From Hyphomicrobiales bacterium (GTDB lineage: Bacteria > Pseudomonadota > Alphaproteobacteria > Rhizobiales > Xanthobacteraceae), in the NCBI GenBank assembly GCA_016201085.1, contig JACQDO010000031.1, forward strand, positions 1-5,070: a stretch of 5,070 nucleotides of DNA. Direction: 5' to 3'. Both the position numbers and the translations under genes were made by a program. The notes below the pieces were generated by a model. It had not been told where the DNA came from, did not search any database, and saw only the letters and a program-made list of their open reading frames with translations. Below are positions 1 through 5,070 of the stretch, in pieces; within the stretch, counting starts at the first letter, position 1; each line of letters starts with the position of its first letter.

Positions 1-2
1 AG

Positions 3-842
3 CTCGTCGCCGACGTATTCGGCGACAGCGGCTCTCCTGTGCTGTTGCTGCATGGCGGCGGCCAGACCCGCCACGCCTGGACCAAAACCGCGGAAGAAAT
101 CGCGCGCAAGGGTCATACAGCCTATGCGCTCGATCAACGGGGCCACGGCGACTCCGAATGGCTGGCGAACGGCGCCTACGAATTTTCGGATTTTGCCGCG
201 GACGCCAAGGCCGTCGCGGCCGAACTGACCCGCCGTTCGGGAGAAAAGCCGATAGCCATTGGCGCTTCGCTCGGCGGCATTGCTTCGCTGCTTGCCGAGG
301 GCCAATCCGAACGCGACAAAGGCGCCAAGGTCTTCTCCGCGCTGGTGCTGGTCGACATCACACCGCGCGTGGACATGAGCGGCGTTGCCAAGGTTCTCGG
401 CTTCATGCGCTCGAACGCCAAGGAAGGCTTCGGCTCGGTCGCCGAAGCCGCGCAGGTGGTCGCCGAGTATCTGCCGCAGCGGCCGCGTCCGAAGAGCAAT
501 GAGGGGCTGAAGAAAAATCTCCGCCTGTCGCCCGACGGCCGCTGGCGTTGGCACTGGGATCCGCGTTTTCTCGACGGCCCACGCGCGGCCGGCAAAGATC
601 GCCGCGCCATCGAAGCGGCCTTGACCGATGCCGCGCGCAGGATCGATATCCCGGCTCTGCTGGTGCGCGGCGCCTCTTCCGAACTGGTGAAAGAGGCGCA
701 TGCCAAGGAATTTCTCGAGCTGGTGCCGCACGCCGAATATGTCGATGTCGGCGGCGCGCGGCATATGGTGGCGGGCGATCGTAACGATCACTTCTCGGCC
801 GCCGTCATGTCATTTATCGAGCGCCGGATGATGACGCAGTGA
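3..842 (+). CDS. alpha/beta hydrolase, 5'-truncated by the window edge
   Basis: This is a cytosolic alpha/beta-hydrolase-fold enzyme of unknown substrate. The reading frame is open to the left edge, and the first codons (LVADVFGDSGSPVLLLHGGG) are normal family sequence, so the real start lies outside the window; the GTG at 39 is only an internal Val. Counting that Val as residue 1, one sees the HGGG oxyanion loop (5-8), the DQRGHGDS turn (32-39), the nucleophile elbow GASLGG with Ser77, and a C-terminal ARHMVAGDRND block with the likely catalytic His242. The acid is probably in the SSEL segment (Glu215); this is less certain. The motif RWHWDPRFL (about 171-179) lies in the cap region and is shared with many proteobacterial hydrolases annotated only as 'alpha/beta hydrolase'. 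Perhaps 10-30 residues are missing. No signal peptide can be judged. The gene ends convergently to the small minus-strand gene and shows no direct link to the ureide genes. Confidence 0.9.
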   Translation, partial: LVADVFGDSGSPVLLLHGGGQTRHAWTKTAEEIARKGHTAYALDQRGHGDSEWLANGAYEFSDFAADAKAVAAELTRRSGEKPIAIGASLGGIASLLAEGQSERDKGAKVFSALVLVDITPRVDMSGVAKVLGFMRSNAKEGFGSVAEAAQVVAEYLPQRPRPKSNEGLKKNLRLSPDGRWRWHWDPRFLDGPRAAGKDRRAIEAALTDAARRIDIPALLVRGASSELVKEAHAKEFLELVPHAEYVDVGGARHMVAGDRNDHFSAAVMSFIERRMMTQ

Positions 843-856
843 GTTGAAGCTGCGAA

Positions 857-875
857 GGGCAGGGCAGGGCAGGGC
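857..875. repeat. short tandem repeat, GGGCA x 3.8
   Basis: Nearly four perfect copies of the 5-base unit GGGCA lie just after the hydrolase stop codon, in the gap between two convergent genes. Such a tract can vary in copy number by slippage. It is outside any coding frame I accept. No terminator hairpin with a U-tract was found in this gap (843-921). Confidence 0.7.
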
Positions 876-921
876 TTTCCGGCGCCTTCCCCGTCGCGCG
901 GGCAAGGCCATCGCACGCGGC

Positions 922-1161
922 TTAATGGCTAGAACGGCGAGGGCCGGTTGGATCGGTGGCTTCGCTCTTTTCGAGCAACAAGCTGCCCAAATTTGCCATC
1001 ACATCGGCCATCAGCATGGACTGTTCATCCGCGGGCGCCATCAATATCAGGTCGGCCAGCACCTCGGTTACCTTTGCCGCGATTTCCGCCAGATTAGCCG
1101 ATGGACTTTGTAAGTGACTCTCCAGCATCTCATGGATGTCGCAGTGCAGACAGTCGGACAT
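922..1161 (-). CDS. small helical CxxC protein (79 aa), conserved-hypothetical type
   Basis: This is a small protein of unknown function that I believe is real. Its ATG (1161-1159) is preceded by a near-perfect Shine-Dalgarno, AAAGGAG (1173-1167), with 5 bases between. The protein begins MSDCLHCDIH, giving Cys4-x2-Cys7 flanked by His6 and His10, which could bind a metal or take part in thiol chemistry. Residues 20-66 look strongly helical (AEIAAKVTEVLADLILMA, then a second amphipathic stretch about 46-64); the tail from about 67 is polar and probably disordered. No signal peptide or clear membrane segment is present. From memory it resembles short hypothetical proteins of Bradyrhizobium and its relatives, but I cannot name a family. 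It is transcribed alone, convergent to the hydrolase and divergent from the DUF3830 gene. Confidence 0.75.
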   Translation of the reverse strand: MSDCLHCDIHEMLESHLQSPSANLAEIAAKVTEVLADLILMAPADEQSMLMADVMANLGSLLLEKSEATDPTGPRRSSH

Positions 1162-1182
1162 GTGAACTCCTTTGACCCGGCT

Positions 1183-1210
1183 ATCTTGCGCTATCTTTCT
1201 CGCCGGTCAA
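1183..1210 (-). promoter_or_regulatory. candidate promoter of the CxxC small gene
   Basis: Read on the minus strand, TTGACC (1210-1205) matches a -35 box at five of six positions. It is followed after 16 bases by CAAGAT (1188-1183), a poor -10 box with three matches. It sits just ahead of the strong ribosome binding site of the small gene, which would leave a very short leader. An 8-base direct repeat, GCTATCTT, at 1180-1187 and 1190-1197 overlaps it at a 10-base spacing. Only the -35 box is convincing. Confidence 0.3.
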
Positions 1211-1291
1211 CTCGCTCGCGGTTCCGTTTCGGCTAATAACGTCCGAGCGCGGTGCGCAATCTTGGCTTGCTTTGGATCGAGGTTGTTCGCC

Positions 1292-1302
1292 GATTGGCAA
1301 TC
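1292..1302. repeat. small inverted repeat GATTG-g-CAATC in the divergent gap
   Basis: A perfect 5-base-arm palindrome with a single central base lies 60 bases upstream of the DUF3830 start, followed by GATAAA (1304-1309), which could serve as a -10 box. It might be an operator half of the DUF3830 promoter, but arms this short arise easily by chance. The rest of the 201-base gap 1162-1362 shows no gene that I accept. Confidence 0.2.
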
Positions 1303-1362
1303 CGATAAAACCGAATACGAGCGCGGACGCGTCAGCGTAGCGGACAAGGGCGGTACATTAAG

Positions 1363-1779
1363 ATGACAAAGCTCAGAATCACGGCCGGGCCATTTACCTT
1401 CGACGCGCGCTTTGAAAGCACGGCGGCGCCAAAGACCTGTGAAATCTTTCGCCGGTTATTGCCGTACGAAAACAAAGTTATTCATGTGCGCTGGAGCGGC
1501 GAGGCGGTCTGGATACCGCTTGGGGATCTCGATTTGGGTCTGACGCTTGAAAACCACACCAGCTATCCCGCGCCCGGGCAGATTATCGTTTATCCGGGAG
1601 GACTGAGCGAATGTGAAATCCTGCTCGCCTATGGCGCGGTGCATTTTGCCAGCAAGGTAGGCCAGCTCGCCGGCAATCATTTCATCACAATAACGTCCAA
1701 CCTGGACAGACTGTACGAGCTCGGGCGCATGGTGTTGTGGCAAGGTGCGCAGACGGTCCGCATTGAAGCTGCTCAATGA
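1363..1779 (+). CDS. DUF3830 family protein (cyclophilin-like fold), 138 aa
   Basis: The protein matches the DUF3830 family over its whole length, as I remember that family: an N-terminal beta strand (LRITAGPFTFDARF, 4-17), APKTCEIFRRLLP (22-34), the hallmark HVRWSGEAVWIPLG (41-54), NHTSYPAPGQIIVYPGG (64-80) and QLAGNHF (101-107). The family is about 140 residues long and has a cyclophilin-like beta-barrel; its biochemical role is unknown and prolyl isomerase activity is not established. Members are often found near amidohydrolase and hydantoinase genes, which fits the convergent allantoate amidohydrolase gene here. A small-molecule binding or isomerising role in ureide use is therefore inference. 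No signal peptide is seen. The ATG start fits the family N-terminus; the ribosome binding site is weak (AAGGG at about 1346-1350). The TGA stop lies inside a strong hairpin. Confidence 0.88.
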   Translation: MTKLRITAGPFTFDARFESTAAPKTCEIFRRLLPYENKVIHVRWSGEAVWIPLGDLDLGLTLENHTSYPAPGQIIVYPGGLSECEILLAYGAVHFASKVGQLAGNHFITITSNLDRLYELGRMVLWQGAQTVRIEAAQ

Positions 1780-1788
1780 AAGGACCGT
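1753..1788. terminator. hairpin between convergent genes, possible bidirectional terminator
   Basis: ACGGTCC (1753-1759) pairs perfectly with GGACCGT (1782-1788). Inside it CATTGA (1761-1766) pairs with TCAATG (1773-1778) around a 6-base loop, with an asymmetric bulge of G against AAA between the two helices. That gives 13 base pairs. The structure overlaps the last codons and stop of the DUF3830 gene and begins 22 bases beyond the allC stop, so it is placed to end transcription from both sides. Neither side has a proper U-run (only AATTT about 10 bases downstream on the plus strand), so classical intrinsic termination is uncertain; it may instead block RNA decay or antisense readthrough. Confidence 0.5.
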
Positions 1789-1810
1789 AATCGCCAATTT
1801 CCGGTCGAGG

Positions 1811-3043
1811 CTATTTGAGTTTGAAATTGCGCAGGAACTCAAGAAGGATGCGGACGCAGATGTCCGCATCCTGAAGAGAAATCGCTTCCTTTGGATTATG
1901 GCTGATCCCGCCGGCGCAACGCACGAACAGCATGCCGACGGGACAGAGCCTGGCGATCGCCATGGCATCGTGGCCGGCGCCAGACGGCAGCAGATGCGGC
2001 GCCAATCCAAAATGCTGAACCGCCTGCGTCAGGGTATCGATCATCACCGGCGCGCAAGCGGTCGCCGGCGCCTCATGCATGGTGGAGATGGATAGTTCAA
2101 CGCGCCGTGCGGCGGCAATCTTGCGGATCGAACGCACGATCTCTTCGGTCGCGGCGTCGCGCTGCTTATCTTCGGGCGACCTGATGTCGATCGTGAACCG
2201 AACGTTGCCCGGAATGACGTTCACCGCGCCTGGGGACACCTCCATGCGCCCGACCGTCGCCAATACATCCGGCGATGAATTCGCGGCGCGCTCGACAGCG
2301 AGCGCCATCTCCGCCGCCGCGGCGAGCGCGTCACGCCGAAGCCGCATGGGGACAGTGCCCGCGTGACCTGCCTCCCCAATGACCTCCACCGCCAGCCGCC
2401 GCACGCCGTTGATGGCGGTCACCACCCCAACCGGCAGGTCGGCGGCTTCGAGCACCGGCCCCTGTTCGATGTGGACCTCGATATAAGCAAGGACCTGCTC
2501 GCGCGATCTTGCGATAGTCGCGATTGCGGCGGGGTCGCAACCAAAAGCGGTCAGCGCATTGCGCAGGCTGACGCCATCGGCATCGCATAGATCGAGGACG
2601 GCTGGGTCGAACTGTCCGGCCAAGGCGCGCGAGGAGGTGAGCGTCGTCGGAAAGCGCACGCCTTCCTCATCGCCGAAGGCAACCACCTCGATGGCGAAGG
2701 GCAAATTCTCGCCGCACTTCGCCAGTTCCTCGACCGCAACCAGGCCAGCGATCACACCAAGCGCGCCGTCGTAACGGCCGGCGTCGCGTACGGTATCGAT
2801 ATGCGAACCTATCAGCAGCGCCGGCGCGCCGGGGCTCGCGCTCTCATAGCGGCCTAGGACCGTTCCCAGCGCATCGATTGAAACCGTGAGACCGGCCTCG
2901 CGCATCCAGCCGGCAAGTTCCTCGGCAGCGGCTTTGTGAGCTGCCGATAAATAGAGCCGCGTCAATTTGCCCGGCTCGTCGGAATGTTGTGCCAGCGCAT
3001 CGAGGCGCGCCATCGCACGACGTCCGAGGCGATCGTCGCTCAC
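1811..3043 (-). CDS. allC: allantoate amidohydrolase (M20-type Zn/Mn hydrolase, AllC/HyuC family), 410 aa
   Basis: This cytosolic metal-dependent enzyme most likely hydrolyses allantoate to ureidoglycine, CO2 and ammonia. The metal-site motifs of the M20/AllC-HyuC family are all present: GSHIDTV (His81), GRYDGALGV (Asp92), GDEEGVRFP (Glu126/Glu127), VHIEQGPVLE (His191) and GGISHNPKE near the C-terminus (His382). The lid/dimerisation domain follows GHAGTVPM (His227), and SGAGHDA (His358) is a substrate-site motif. I chose the GTG start (3043-3041), which overlaps the puuE stop as GTGA and gives the usual family length of about 410; AAAGGGTGG lies just upstream. A longer in-frame extension to 3190 would lie inside puuE and lacks family sequence. 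The close relatives hydantoinase/N-carbamoylase (HyuC) and beta-ureidopropionase share the fold; neighbouring puuE, uraD and uraH make allantoate the best substrate guess. The gene is probably translationally coupled to puuE. Cys376, just before the GGISH motif, may be unusual. Confidence 0.88.
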   Translation of the reverse strand: MSDDRLGRRAMARLDALAQHSDEPGKLTRLYLSAAHKAAAEELAGWMREAGLTVSIDALGTVLGRYESASPGAPALLIGSHIDTVRDAGRYDGALGVIAGLVAVEELAKCGENLPFAIEVVAFGDEEGVRFPTTLTSSRALAGQFDPAVLDLCDADGVSLRNALTAFGCDPAAIATIARSREQVLAYIEVHIEQGPVLEAADLPVGVVTAINGVRRLAVEVIGEAGHAGTVPMRLRRDALAAAAEMALAVERAANSSPDVLATVGRMEVSPGAVNVIPGNVRFTIDIRSPEDKQRDAATEEIVRSIRKIAAARRVELSISTMHEAPATACAPVMIDTLTQAVQHFGLAPHLLPSGAGHDAMAIARLCPVGMLFVRCAGGISHNPKEAISLQDADICVRILLEFLRNFKLK

Positions 3044-3966
3044 GTGCCACCCTTTCGTGCCGGATGTTCGGCATGCCAATGGCGTGCAATTTCGACGCGG
3101 CGCGGGATCCATACTTTCTCGTGACCGAGCACATAATCGAGGAAGCGGGCCAGCGATGCTGCCCGACCGGGGCGGCCGACAAGCCGGCAATGCATGCCGA
3201 CGGACATCATGCGCGGGCGCTCGGCGCCCTCCGCATAGAGGATGTCGAAACTATCTTTGAGATAGTTGAAGAATTGCTCGCCGCTATTGAAACCCTGCGC
3301 GGTGGCGAAACGCATGTCGTTGGCATCGAGCGAGTATGGAATGATGAGATGGAAACCGCGCGGGCCTTCGACCCAATAGGGCAAATCGTCGGCATAGCTG
3401 TCGGATGAGTAAAGAAACTCGCCGTGCTCCATGACAAGACTAAGCGTGTGCTGCGAAGTCCGCCCGGTGTACCAGCCGAAGGGCGGTTCGCCGGTCACTT
3501 CCGTGTGGATGCGGATGGCCTCCAGCATGTGCTGGCGTTCGGCGTCGCGGGTAAAGTCCTTGTAGTCGATCCATTTTAGTCCGTGGCTGGCAATCTCCCA
3601 TCCGGCCTCCTTCATGGCGGCAACCTGCTCGGGGCCGCGCATGAGCGCCGTGGCAACGCCGTAAACGGTGAGCGGGCATTTTCGCTCGGAGAACAATCTC
3701 CATATCCGCCAAAATCCCGCGCGCGCGCCATATTCGTATATCGATTCCATGCTCATGTGGCGCTGCCCCATCCAAGGCTGCGCGCCGATAATCTCCGATA
3801 AAAATGACTCCGAAGCGGAATCTCCATGCAGAACGCAGTTCTCTCCGCCCTCTTCGTAATTGAGCACGAACTGCACCGCGATCCGTGCATCGCCCGGCCA
3901 GCGCGCATGCGGCGGCGTTCGTCCATAGCCTTTCAGATCGCGGGGGTAGGAGATGGTAGGGGGCAT
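3040..3966 (-). CDS. puuE: allantoinase PuuE (polysaccharide-deacetylase-like), 308 aa
   Basis: PuuE opens the hydantoin ring of allantoin to give allantoate. It is unrelated to the dinuclear-metal allantoinase AllB; it belongs to the NodB/carbohydrate-esterase-4 fold, and the studied Pseudomonas PuuE was reported to work without a metal cofactor. The protein shows the typical N-terminus YPRDLKGYGRTPP (7-19), WPGDARIAVQFVLNYEEGGE (23-42), HGDSASESFLSE (47-58), YEYGARAGFWRIWRLF (77-92), WEIASHGLKW (123-132), PPFGWYTGR (161-169), SSDSYADDLPYWV (187-199) and the C-terminal GMHCRLVGRPGR (257-268). Length and motif order match the family. The ATG at 3966-3964 is preceded by GGAG (3977-3974) with 7 bases between; the frame is open 30 codons further up from a TTG, but that part does not look like PuuE. 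It is the first gene of a leftward operon with allC, whose GTG overlaps its TGA. Confidence 0.95.
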   Translation of the reverse strand: MPPTISYPRDLKGYGRTPPHARWPGDARIAVQFVLNYEEGGENCVLHGDSASESFLSEIIGAQPWMGQRHMSMESIYEYGARAGFWRIWRLFSERKCPLTVYGVATALMRGPEQVAAMKEAGWEIASHGLKWIDYKDFTRDAERQHMLEAIRIHTEVTGEPPFGWYTGRTSQHTLSLVMEHGEFLYSSDSYADDLPYWVEGPRGFHLIIPYSLDANDMRFATAQGFNSGEQFFNYLKDSFDILYAEGAERPRMMSVGMHCRLVGRPGRAASLARFLDYVLGHEKVWIPRRVEIARHWHAEHPARKGGT

Positions 3967-3973
3967 CAATCGG

Positions 3974-3977
3974 CTCC
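3974..3977 (-). promoter_or_regulatory. ribosome binding site that fixes the puuE start
   Basis: On the minus strand GGAG stands 7 bases before ATG 3966-3964. No comparable site precedes the upstream TTG at 4056. This supports the 308-residue product over the 338-residue one. Confidence 0.6.
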
Positions 3978-4020
3978 ATTCAGGATGCCAGTAGATCACA
4001 CCATCAGAGGCGCCACAAAA

Positions 4021-4032
4021 TTCAAAATTGAA
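4021..4032. promoter_or_regulatory. candidate operator: inverted repeat TTCAA-AA-TTGAA in the puuE/uraD divergent region
   Basis: The 180-base gap 3967-4146 between the divergent puuE and uraD genes must contain both promoters. Near its middle an AT-rich palindrome has two perfect 5-base arms separated by AA, in an otherwise GC-rich stretch. It lies 55 bases upstream of the puuE start codon and 115 upstream of uraD, a fitting place for a shared regulator (GntR or LysR types are common for ureide genes). Around it, TTGAAA (4028-4033, plus strand) and TTGCTT (4056-4051, minus strand) could be -35 boxes, but I found no good -10 partner for either. No regulator gene is in the window. Confidence 0.35.
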
Positions 4033-4146
4033 ATGTAACCCCCGGTTCTGAAGCAACTATTCGTTCCGGACCGTCGCATCGCGCATGATTTCGCGCTACC
4101 GGGCGGCGCGATTCTTGTCTACAACCGGCAAAGCCATGGAGGCCGT

Positions 4147-4665
4147 ATGCGACCCGGTCTGGAACAGGTCAATTCGGCAGACAGGAGCGCGTTCATCGCC
4201 CTGTTAGGCGGTGTGTTCGAGAATTCTCCCTGGATCGCCGAAACCGTCTTTGCGTGTCGGCCATTTCGCAGCATCGAAGAATTGCATGGCGCGATGATGC
4301 GTTGCGTGCGCGAGGCGCCGCATTCTCGGCAAATCGCGCTGATCCGCGCCCATCCCGAGCTTGCCGGCCAGGAGGCGGCCGAGGGTGCCTTGACATCGGA
4401 CTCAACGAGCGAACAAAATCGTCTCGGCTTTTTGGCATTGAGCCGCAGCGAACTCGACGAGATCGGCGAACTCAATCGCCGTTACCGCGATAAATTCGGA
4501 TTTTCCTGCATTGTCGCGCTACGCCTACATGAAACGCGAGAAAGCGTCCTGGCAGAGATGAAACGGCGCATCGGCAACACCGCCGAAACCGAGTTTGCCA
4601 ATGCCTTACAGCGGATCGGCCATATTACACGCGGGCGACTAGCTAAAATAATGAATGAGACTTGA
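4147..4665 (+). CDS. uraD: OHCU decarboxylase UraD, 172 aa
   Basis: UraD decarboxylates 2-oxo-4-hydroxy-4-carboxy-5-ureidoimidazoline (OHCU) to S-allantoin, the third step of urate breakdown, in the cytosol. The all-helical family is recognised from FENSPWIAE (24-32), RAHPELAG (67-74) with the catalytic His69, TSEQNRLG (87-94) with the conserved Glu89, LNRRYRDKFGFSCIVAL (109-125), and the C-terminal segment EMKRRIGNTAETEFANAL (137-154) with its helix. The length of about 170 residues is normal for a stand-alone bacterial UraD. The ATG is preceded by GGAGG (4138-4142) with a rather short gap of 4 bases, and family similarity starts near residue 9. The gene is first in a rightward pair with uraH; only one base, or an 11-base overlap if the upstream ATG is used, separates the two, so they are surely co-transcribed. 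Confidence 0.95.
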   Translation: MRPGLEQVNSADRSAFIALLGGVFENSPWIAETVFACRPFRSIEELHGAMMRCVREAPHSRQIALIRAHPELAGQEAAEGALTSDSTSEQNRLGFLALSRSELDEIGELNRRYRDKFGFSCIVALRLHETRESVLAEMKRRIGNTAETEFANALQRIGHITRGRLAKIMNET

Positions 4666-4666
4666 G

Positions 4667-5020
4667 ATGGGCAAGCTTACCACCCACGCTCTCGACACGT
4701 CGCGCGGACAGCCCGCCGTCGGAATGAAAATCGATCTCTTCCGATTTGAGAGTTCGGGCTGGCGGCGCTTGAAAACCGTTATGACGAATTCTGATGGACG
4801 TGTAAGCGAACCGCTGCTGGCCGGTGCTGACCTCGTCGCGGGCCGCTACCGGCTCGAGTTCCACGTCGGCGCTTATTTCCGTTCGACGGGTGTCGATCTG
4901 CCCAATCCCCCGTTCCTGGAAGAAGTGCCGATCCAGATCGGCATCGCCGACCCCAGCTTGCATTACCACGTGCCGTTACTTTGCACGCCATGGAGCTACG
5001 CGACGTATCGGGGAAGTTGA
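4667..5020 (+). CDS. uraH: 5-hydroxyisourate hydrolase UraH (transthyretin-like), 117 aa
   Basis: UraH hydrolyses 5-hydroxyisourate to OHCU, the substrate of UraD, and is expected to be a homotetramer of transthyretin fold. Signature features are GKLTTHALDTSRGQPA at the N-terminus (His7), SDGR (Arg45), RYRLEFHVGAYF (60-71), FLEEVPIQIGI (83-93), LHYHVPLLCTPWSYATYRGS (98-117) with His99 and His101, and the YRGS C-terminal tetrapeptide that separates true HIU hydrolases from transthyretins. No signal peptide or Tat motif is present, so it is cytosolic, unlike periplasmic forms in some enterobacteria. I chose the ATG at 4667, one base after the uraD stop, because MGKLTTH is the usual family start; an ATG at 4655 would add only four residues and overlap uraD. 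The Shine-Dalgarno is weak (GAG close to the start), suggesting coupling to uraD translation. Confidence 0.95.
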   Translation: MGKLTTHALDTSRGQPAVGMKIDLFRFESSGWRRLKTVMTNSDGRVSEPLLAGADLVAGRYRLEFHVGAYFRSTGVDLPNPPFLEEVPIQIGIADPSLHYHVPLLCTPWSYATYRGS

Positions 5021-5029
5021 GGCAAGAGC

Positions 5030-5070
5030 TTAGAGTCCGTTTGAGAATACGGCCGGCGTCTTCTTACCCT
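5030..5070 (-). CDS. possible 3' end of a minus-strand gene entering from the right edge
   Basis: On the minus strand the frame from the right edge reads GKKTPAVFSNGL and then a TAA stop (5032-5030), 9 bases beyond the uraH stop. Twelve open codons are too few to name a product, and the frame could be chance. If real, the gene is convergent to uraD-uraH. The only structure in this tail is a weak 4-bp stem, CCGT/ACGG (5037-5040 with 5049-5052), which is not a convincing terminator. Confidence 0.2.
   Translation of the reverse strand, partial: GKKTPAVFSNGL

Noticed and set aside
176..706. 176-codon minus-strand frame antisense to the alpha/beta hydrolase
   Set aside because: Shadow of a coding gene with clear catalytic motifs; the translation is Ser/Arg/Ala-rich with no family resemblance.
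1172..1366. 64-codon plus-strand frame ending in an ATGA overlap with the DUF3830 start
   Set aside because: TTG start without a ribosome binding site, no recognisable sequence, and it fills a gap that should hold divergent promoters. The overlap is probably chance.
1783..1806. Inverted repeat GACCG/CGGTC just after the DUF3830 stop
   Set aside because: Only 5 bp around a 14-base loop; its left arm is better used in the 13-bp hairpin 1753-1788.
1456..2010. 184-codon minus-strand frame across the DUF3830 gene and the allC end
   Set aside because: It is antisense to one well-supported gene and out of frame with another; Cys/Arg/Ser-rich composition is typical of a shadow frame in GC-rich DNA.
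1811..3190. 459-residue version of the allantoate amidohydrolase starting at 3190
   Set aside because: The extra 49 N-terminal residues lie inside puuE, are Arg/Pro-rich and unlike the family; the GTG at 3043 gives the normal length and the coupled overlap.
3440..3979. 179-codon minus-strand frame inside puuE, with an ATG closer to the GGAG
   Set aside because: Arg/His/Ala-rich translation without family features; puuE in the other frame matches allantoinase throughout.
3040..4056. 338-residue version of PuuE starting at a TTG at 4056
   Set aside because: No ribosome binding site, AT-rich non-family sequence, and it would run through the central palindrome of the control region; the ATG at 3966 has a GGAG and a family-like N-terminus.

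Overview
This GC-rich window looks like chromosomal DNA of an alphaproteobacterium, probably of the order Hyphomicrobiales (Bradyrhizobium/Rhodopseudomonas-like). That assignment rests on the overall look of the proteins and codon use; no rRNA or other phylogenetic marker is present. No tRNA, rRNA, CRISPR array, insertion sequence or phage gene was seen.

The left part (about 1-1360) holds the 3' part of an alpha/beta hydrolase gene on the plus strand, which enters from the left edge. It is followed by a convergent gene on the minus strand for a 79-residue helical protein with an N-terminal CxxC motif. A 201-base non-coding stretch (1162-1362) then separates that small gene from a divergent plus-strand gene for a DUF3830 (cyclophilin-like) protein.

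The right part (about 1363-5020) is a ureide (purine breakdown) module. Two genes run leftward as a translationally coupled pair: puuE (allantoinase of the polysaccharide-deacetylase type) and an allC/hyuC-type allantoate amidohydrolase. Two genes run rightward from the same 180-base divergent control region: uraD (OHCU decarboxylase) and uraH (5-hydroxyisourate hydrolase). In pathway order the products act as UraH (HIU to OHCU), UraD (OHCU to S-allantoin), PuuE (allantoin to allantoate) and AllC (allantoate to ureidoglycine, CO2 and ammonia). Urate oxidation and the steps after ureidoglycine are not encoded in the window. The DUF3830 gene converges on allC; a 13-bp-stem hairpin overlaps its stop codon and may end transcription from both sides.

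The pathway itself is well known. The less explained parts are the DUF3830 protein beside the ureide enzymes, the CxxC small protein, the hairpin between the convergent genes and the short inverted repeat in the divergent control region. I found no convincing evidence of a wholly new system.
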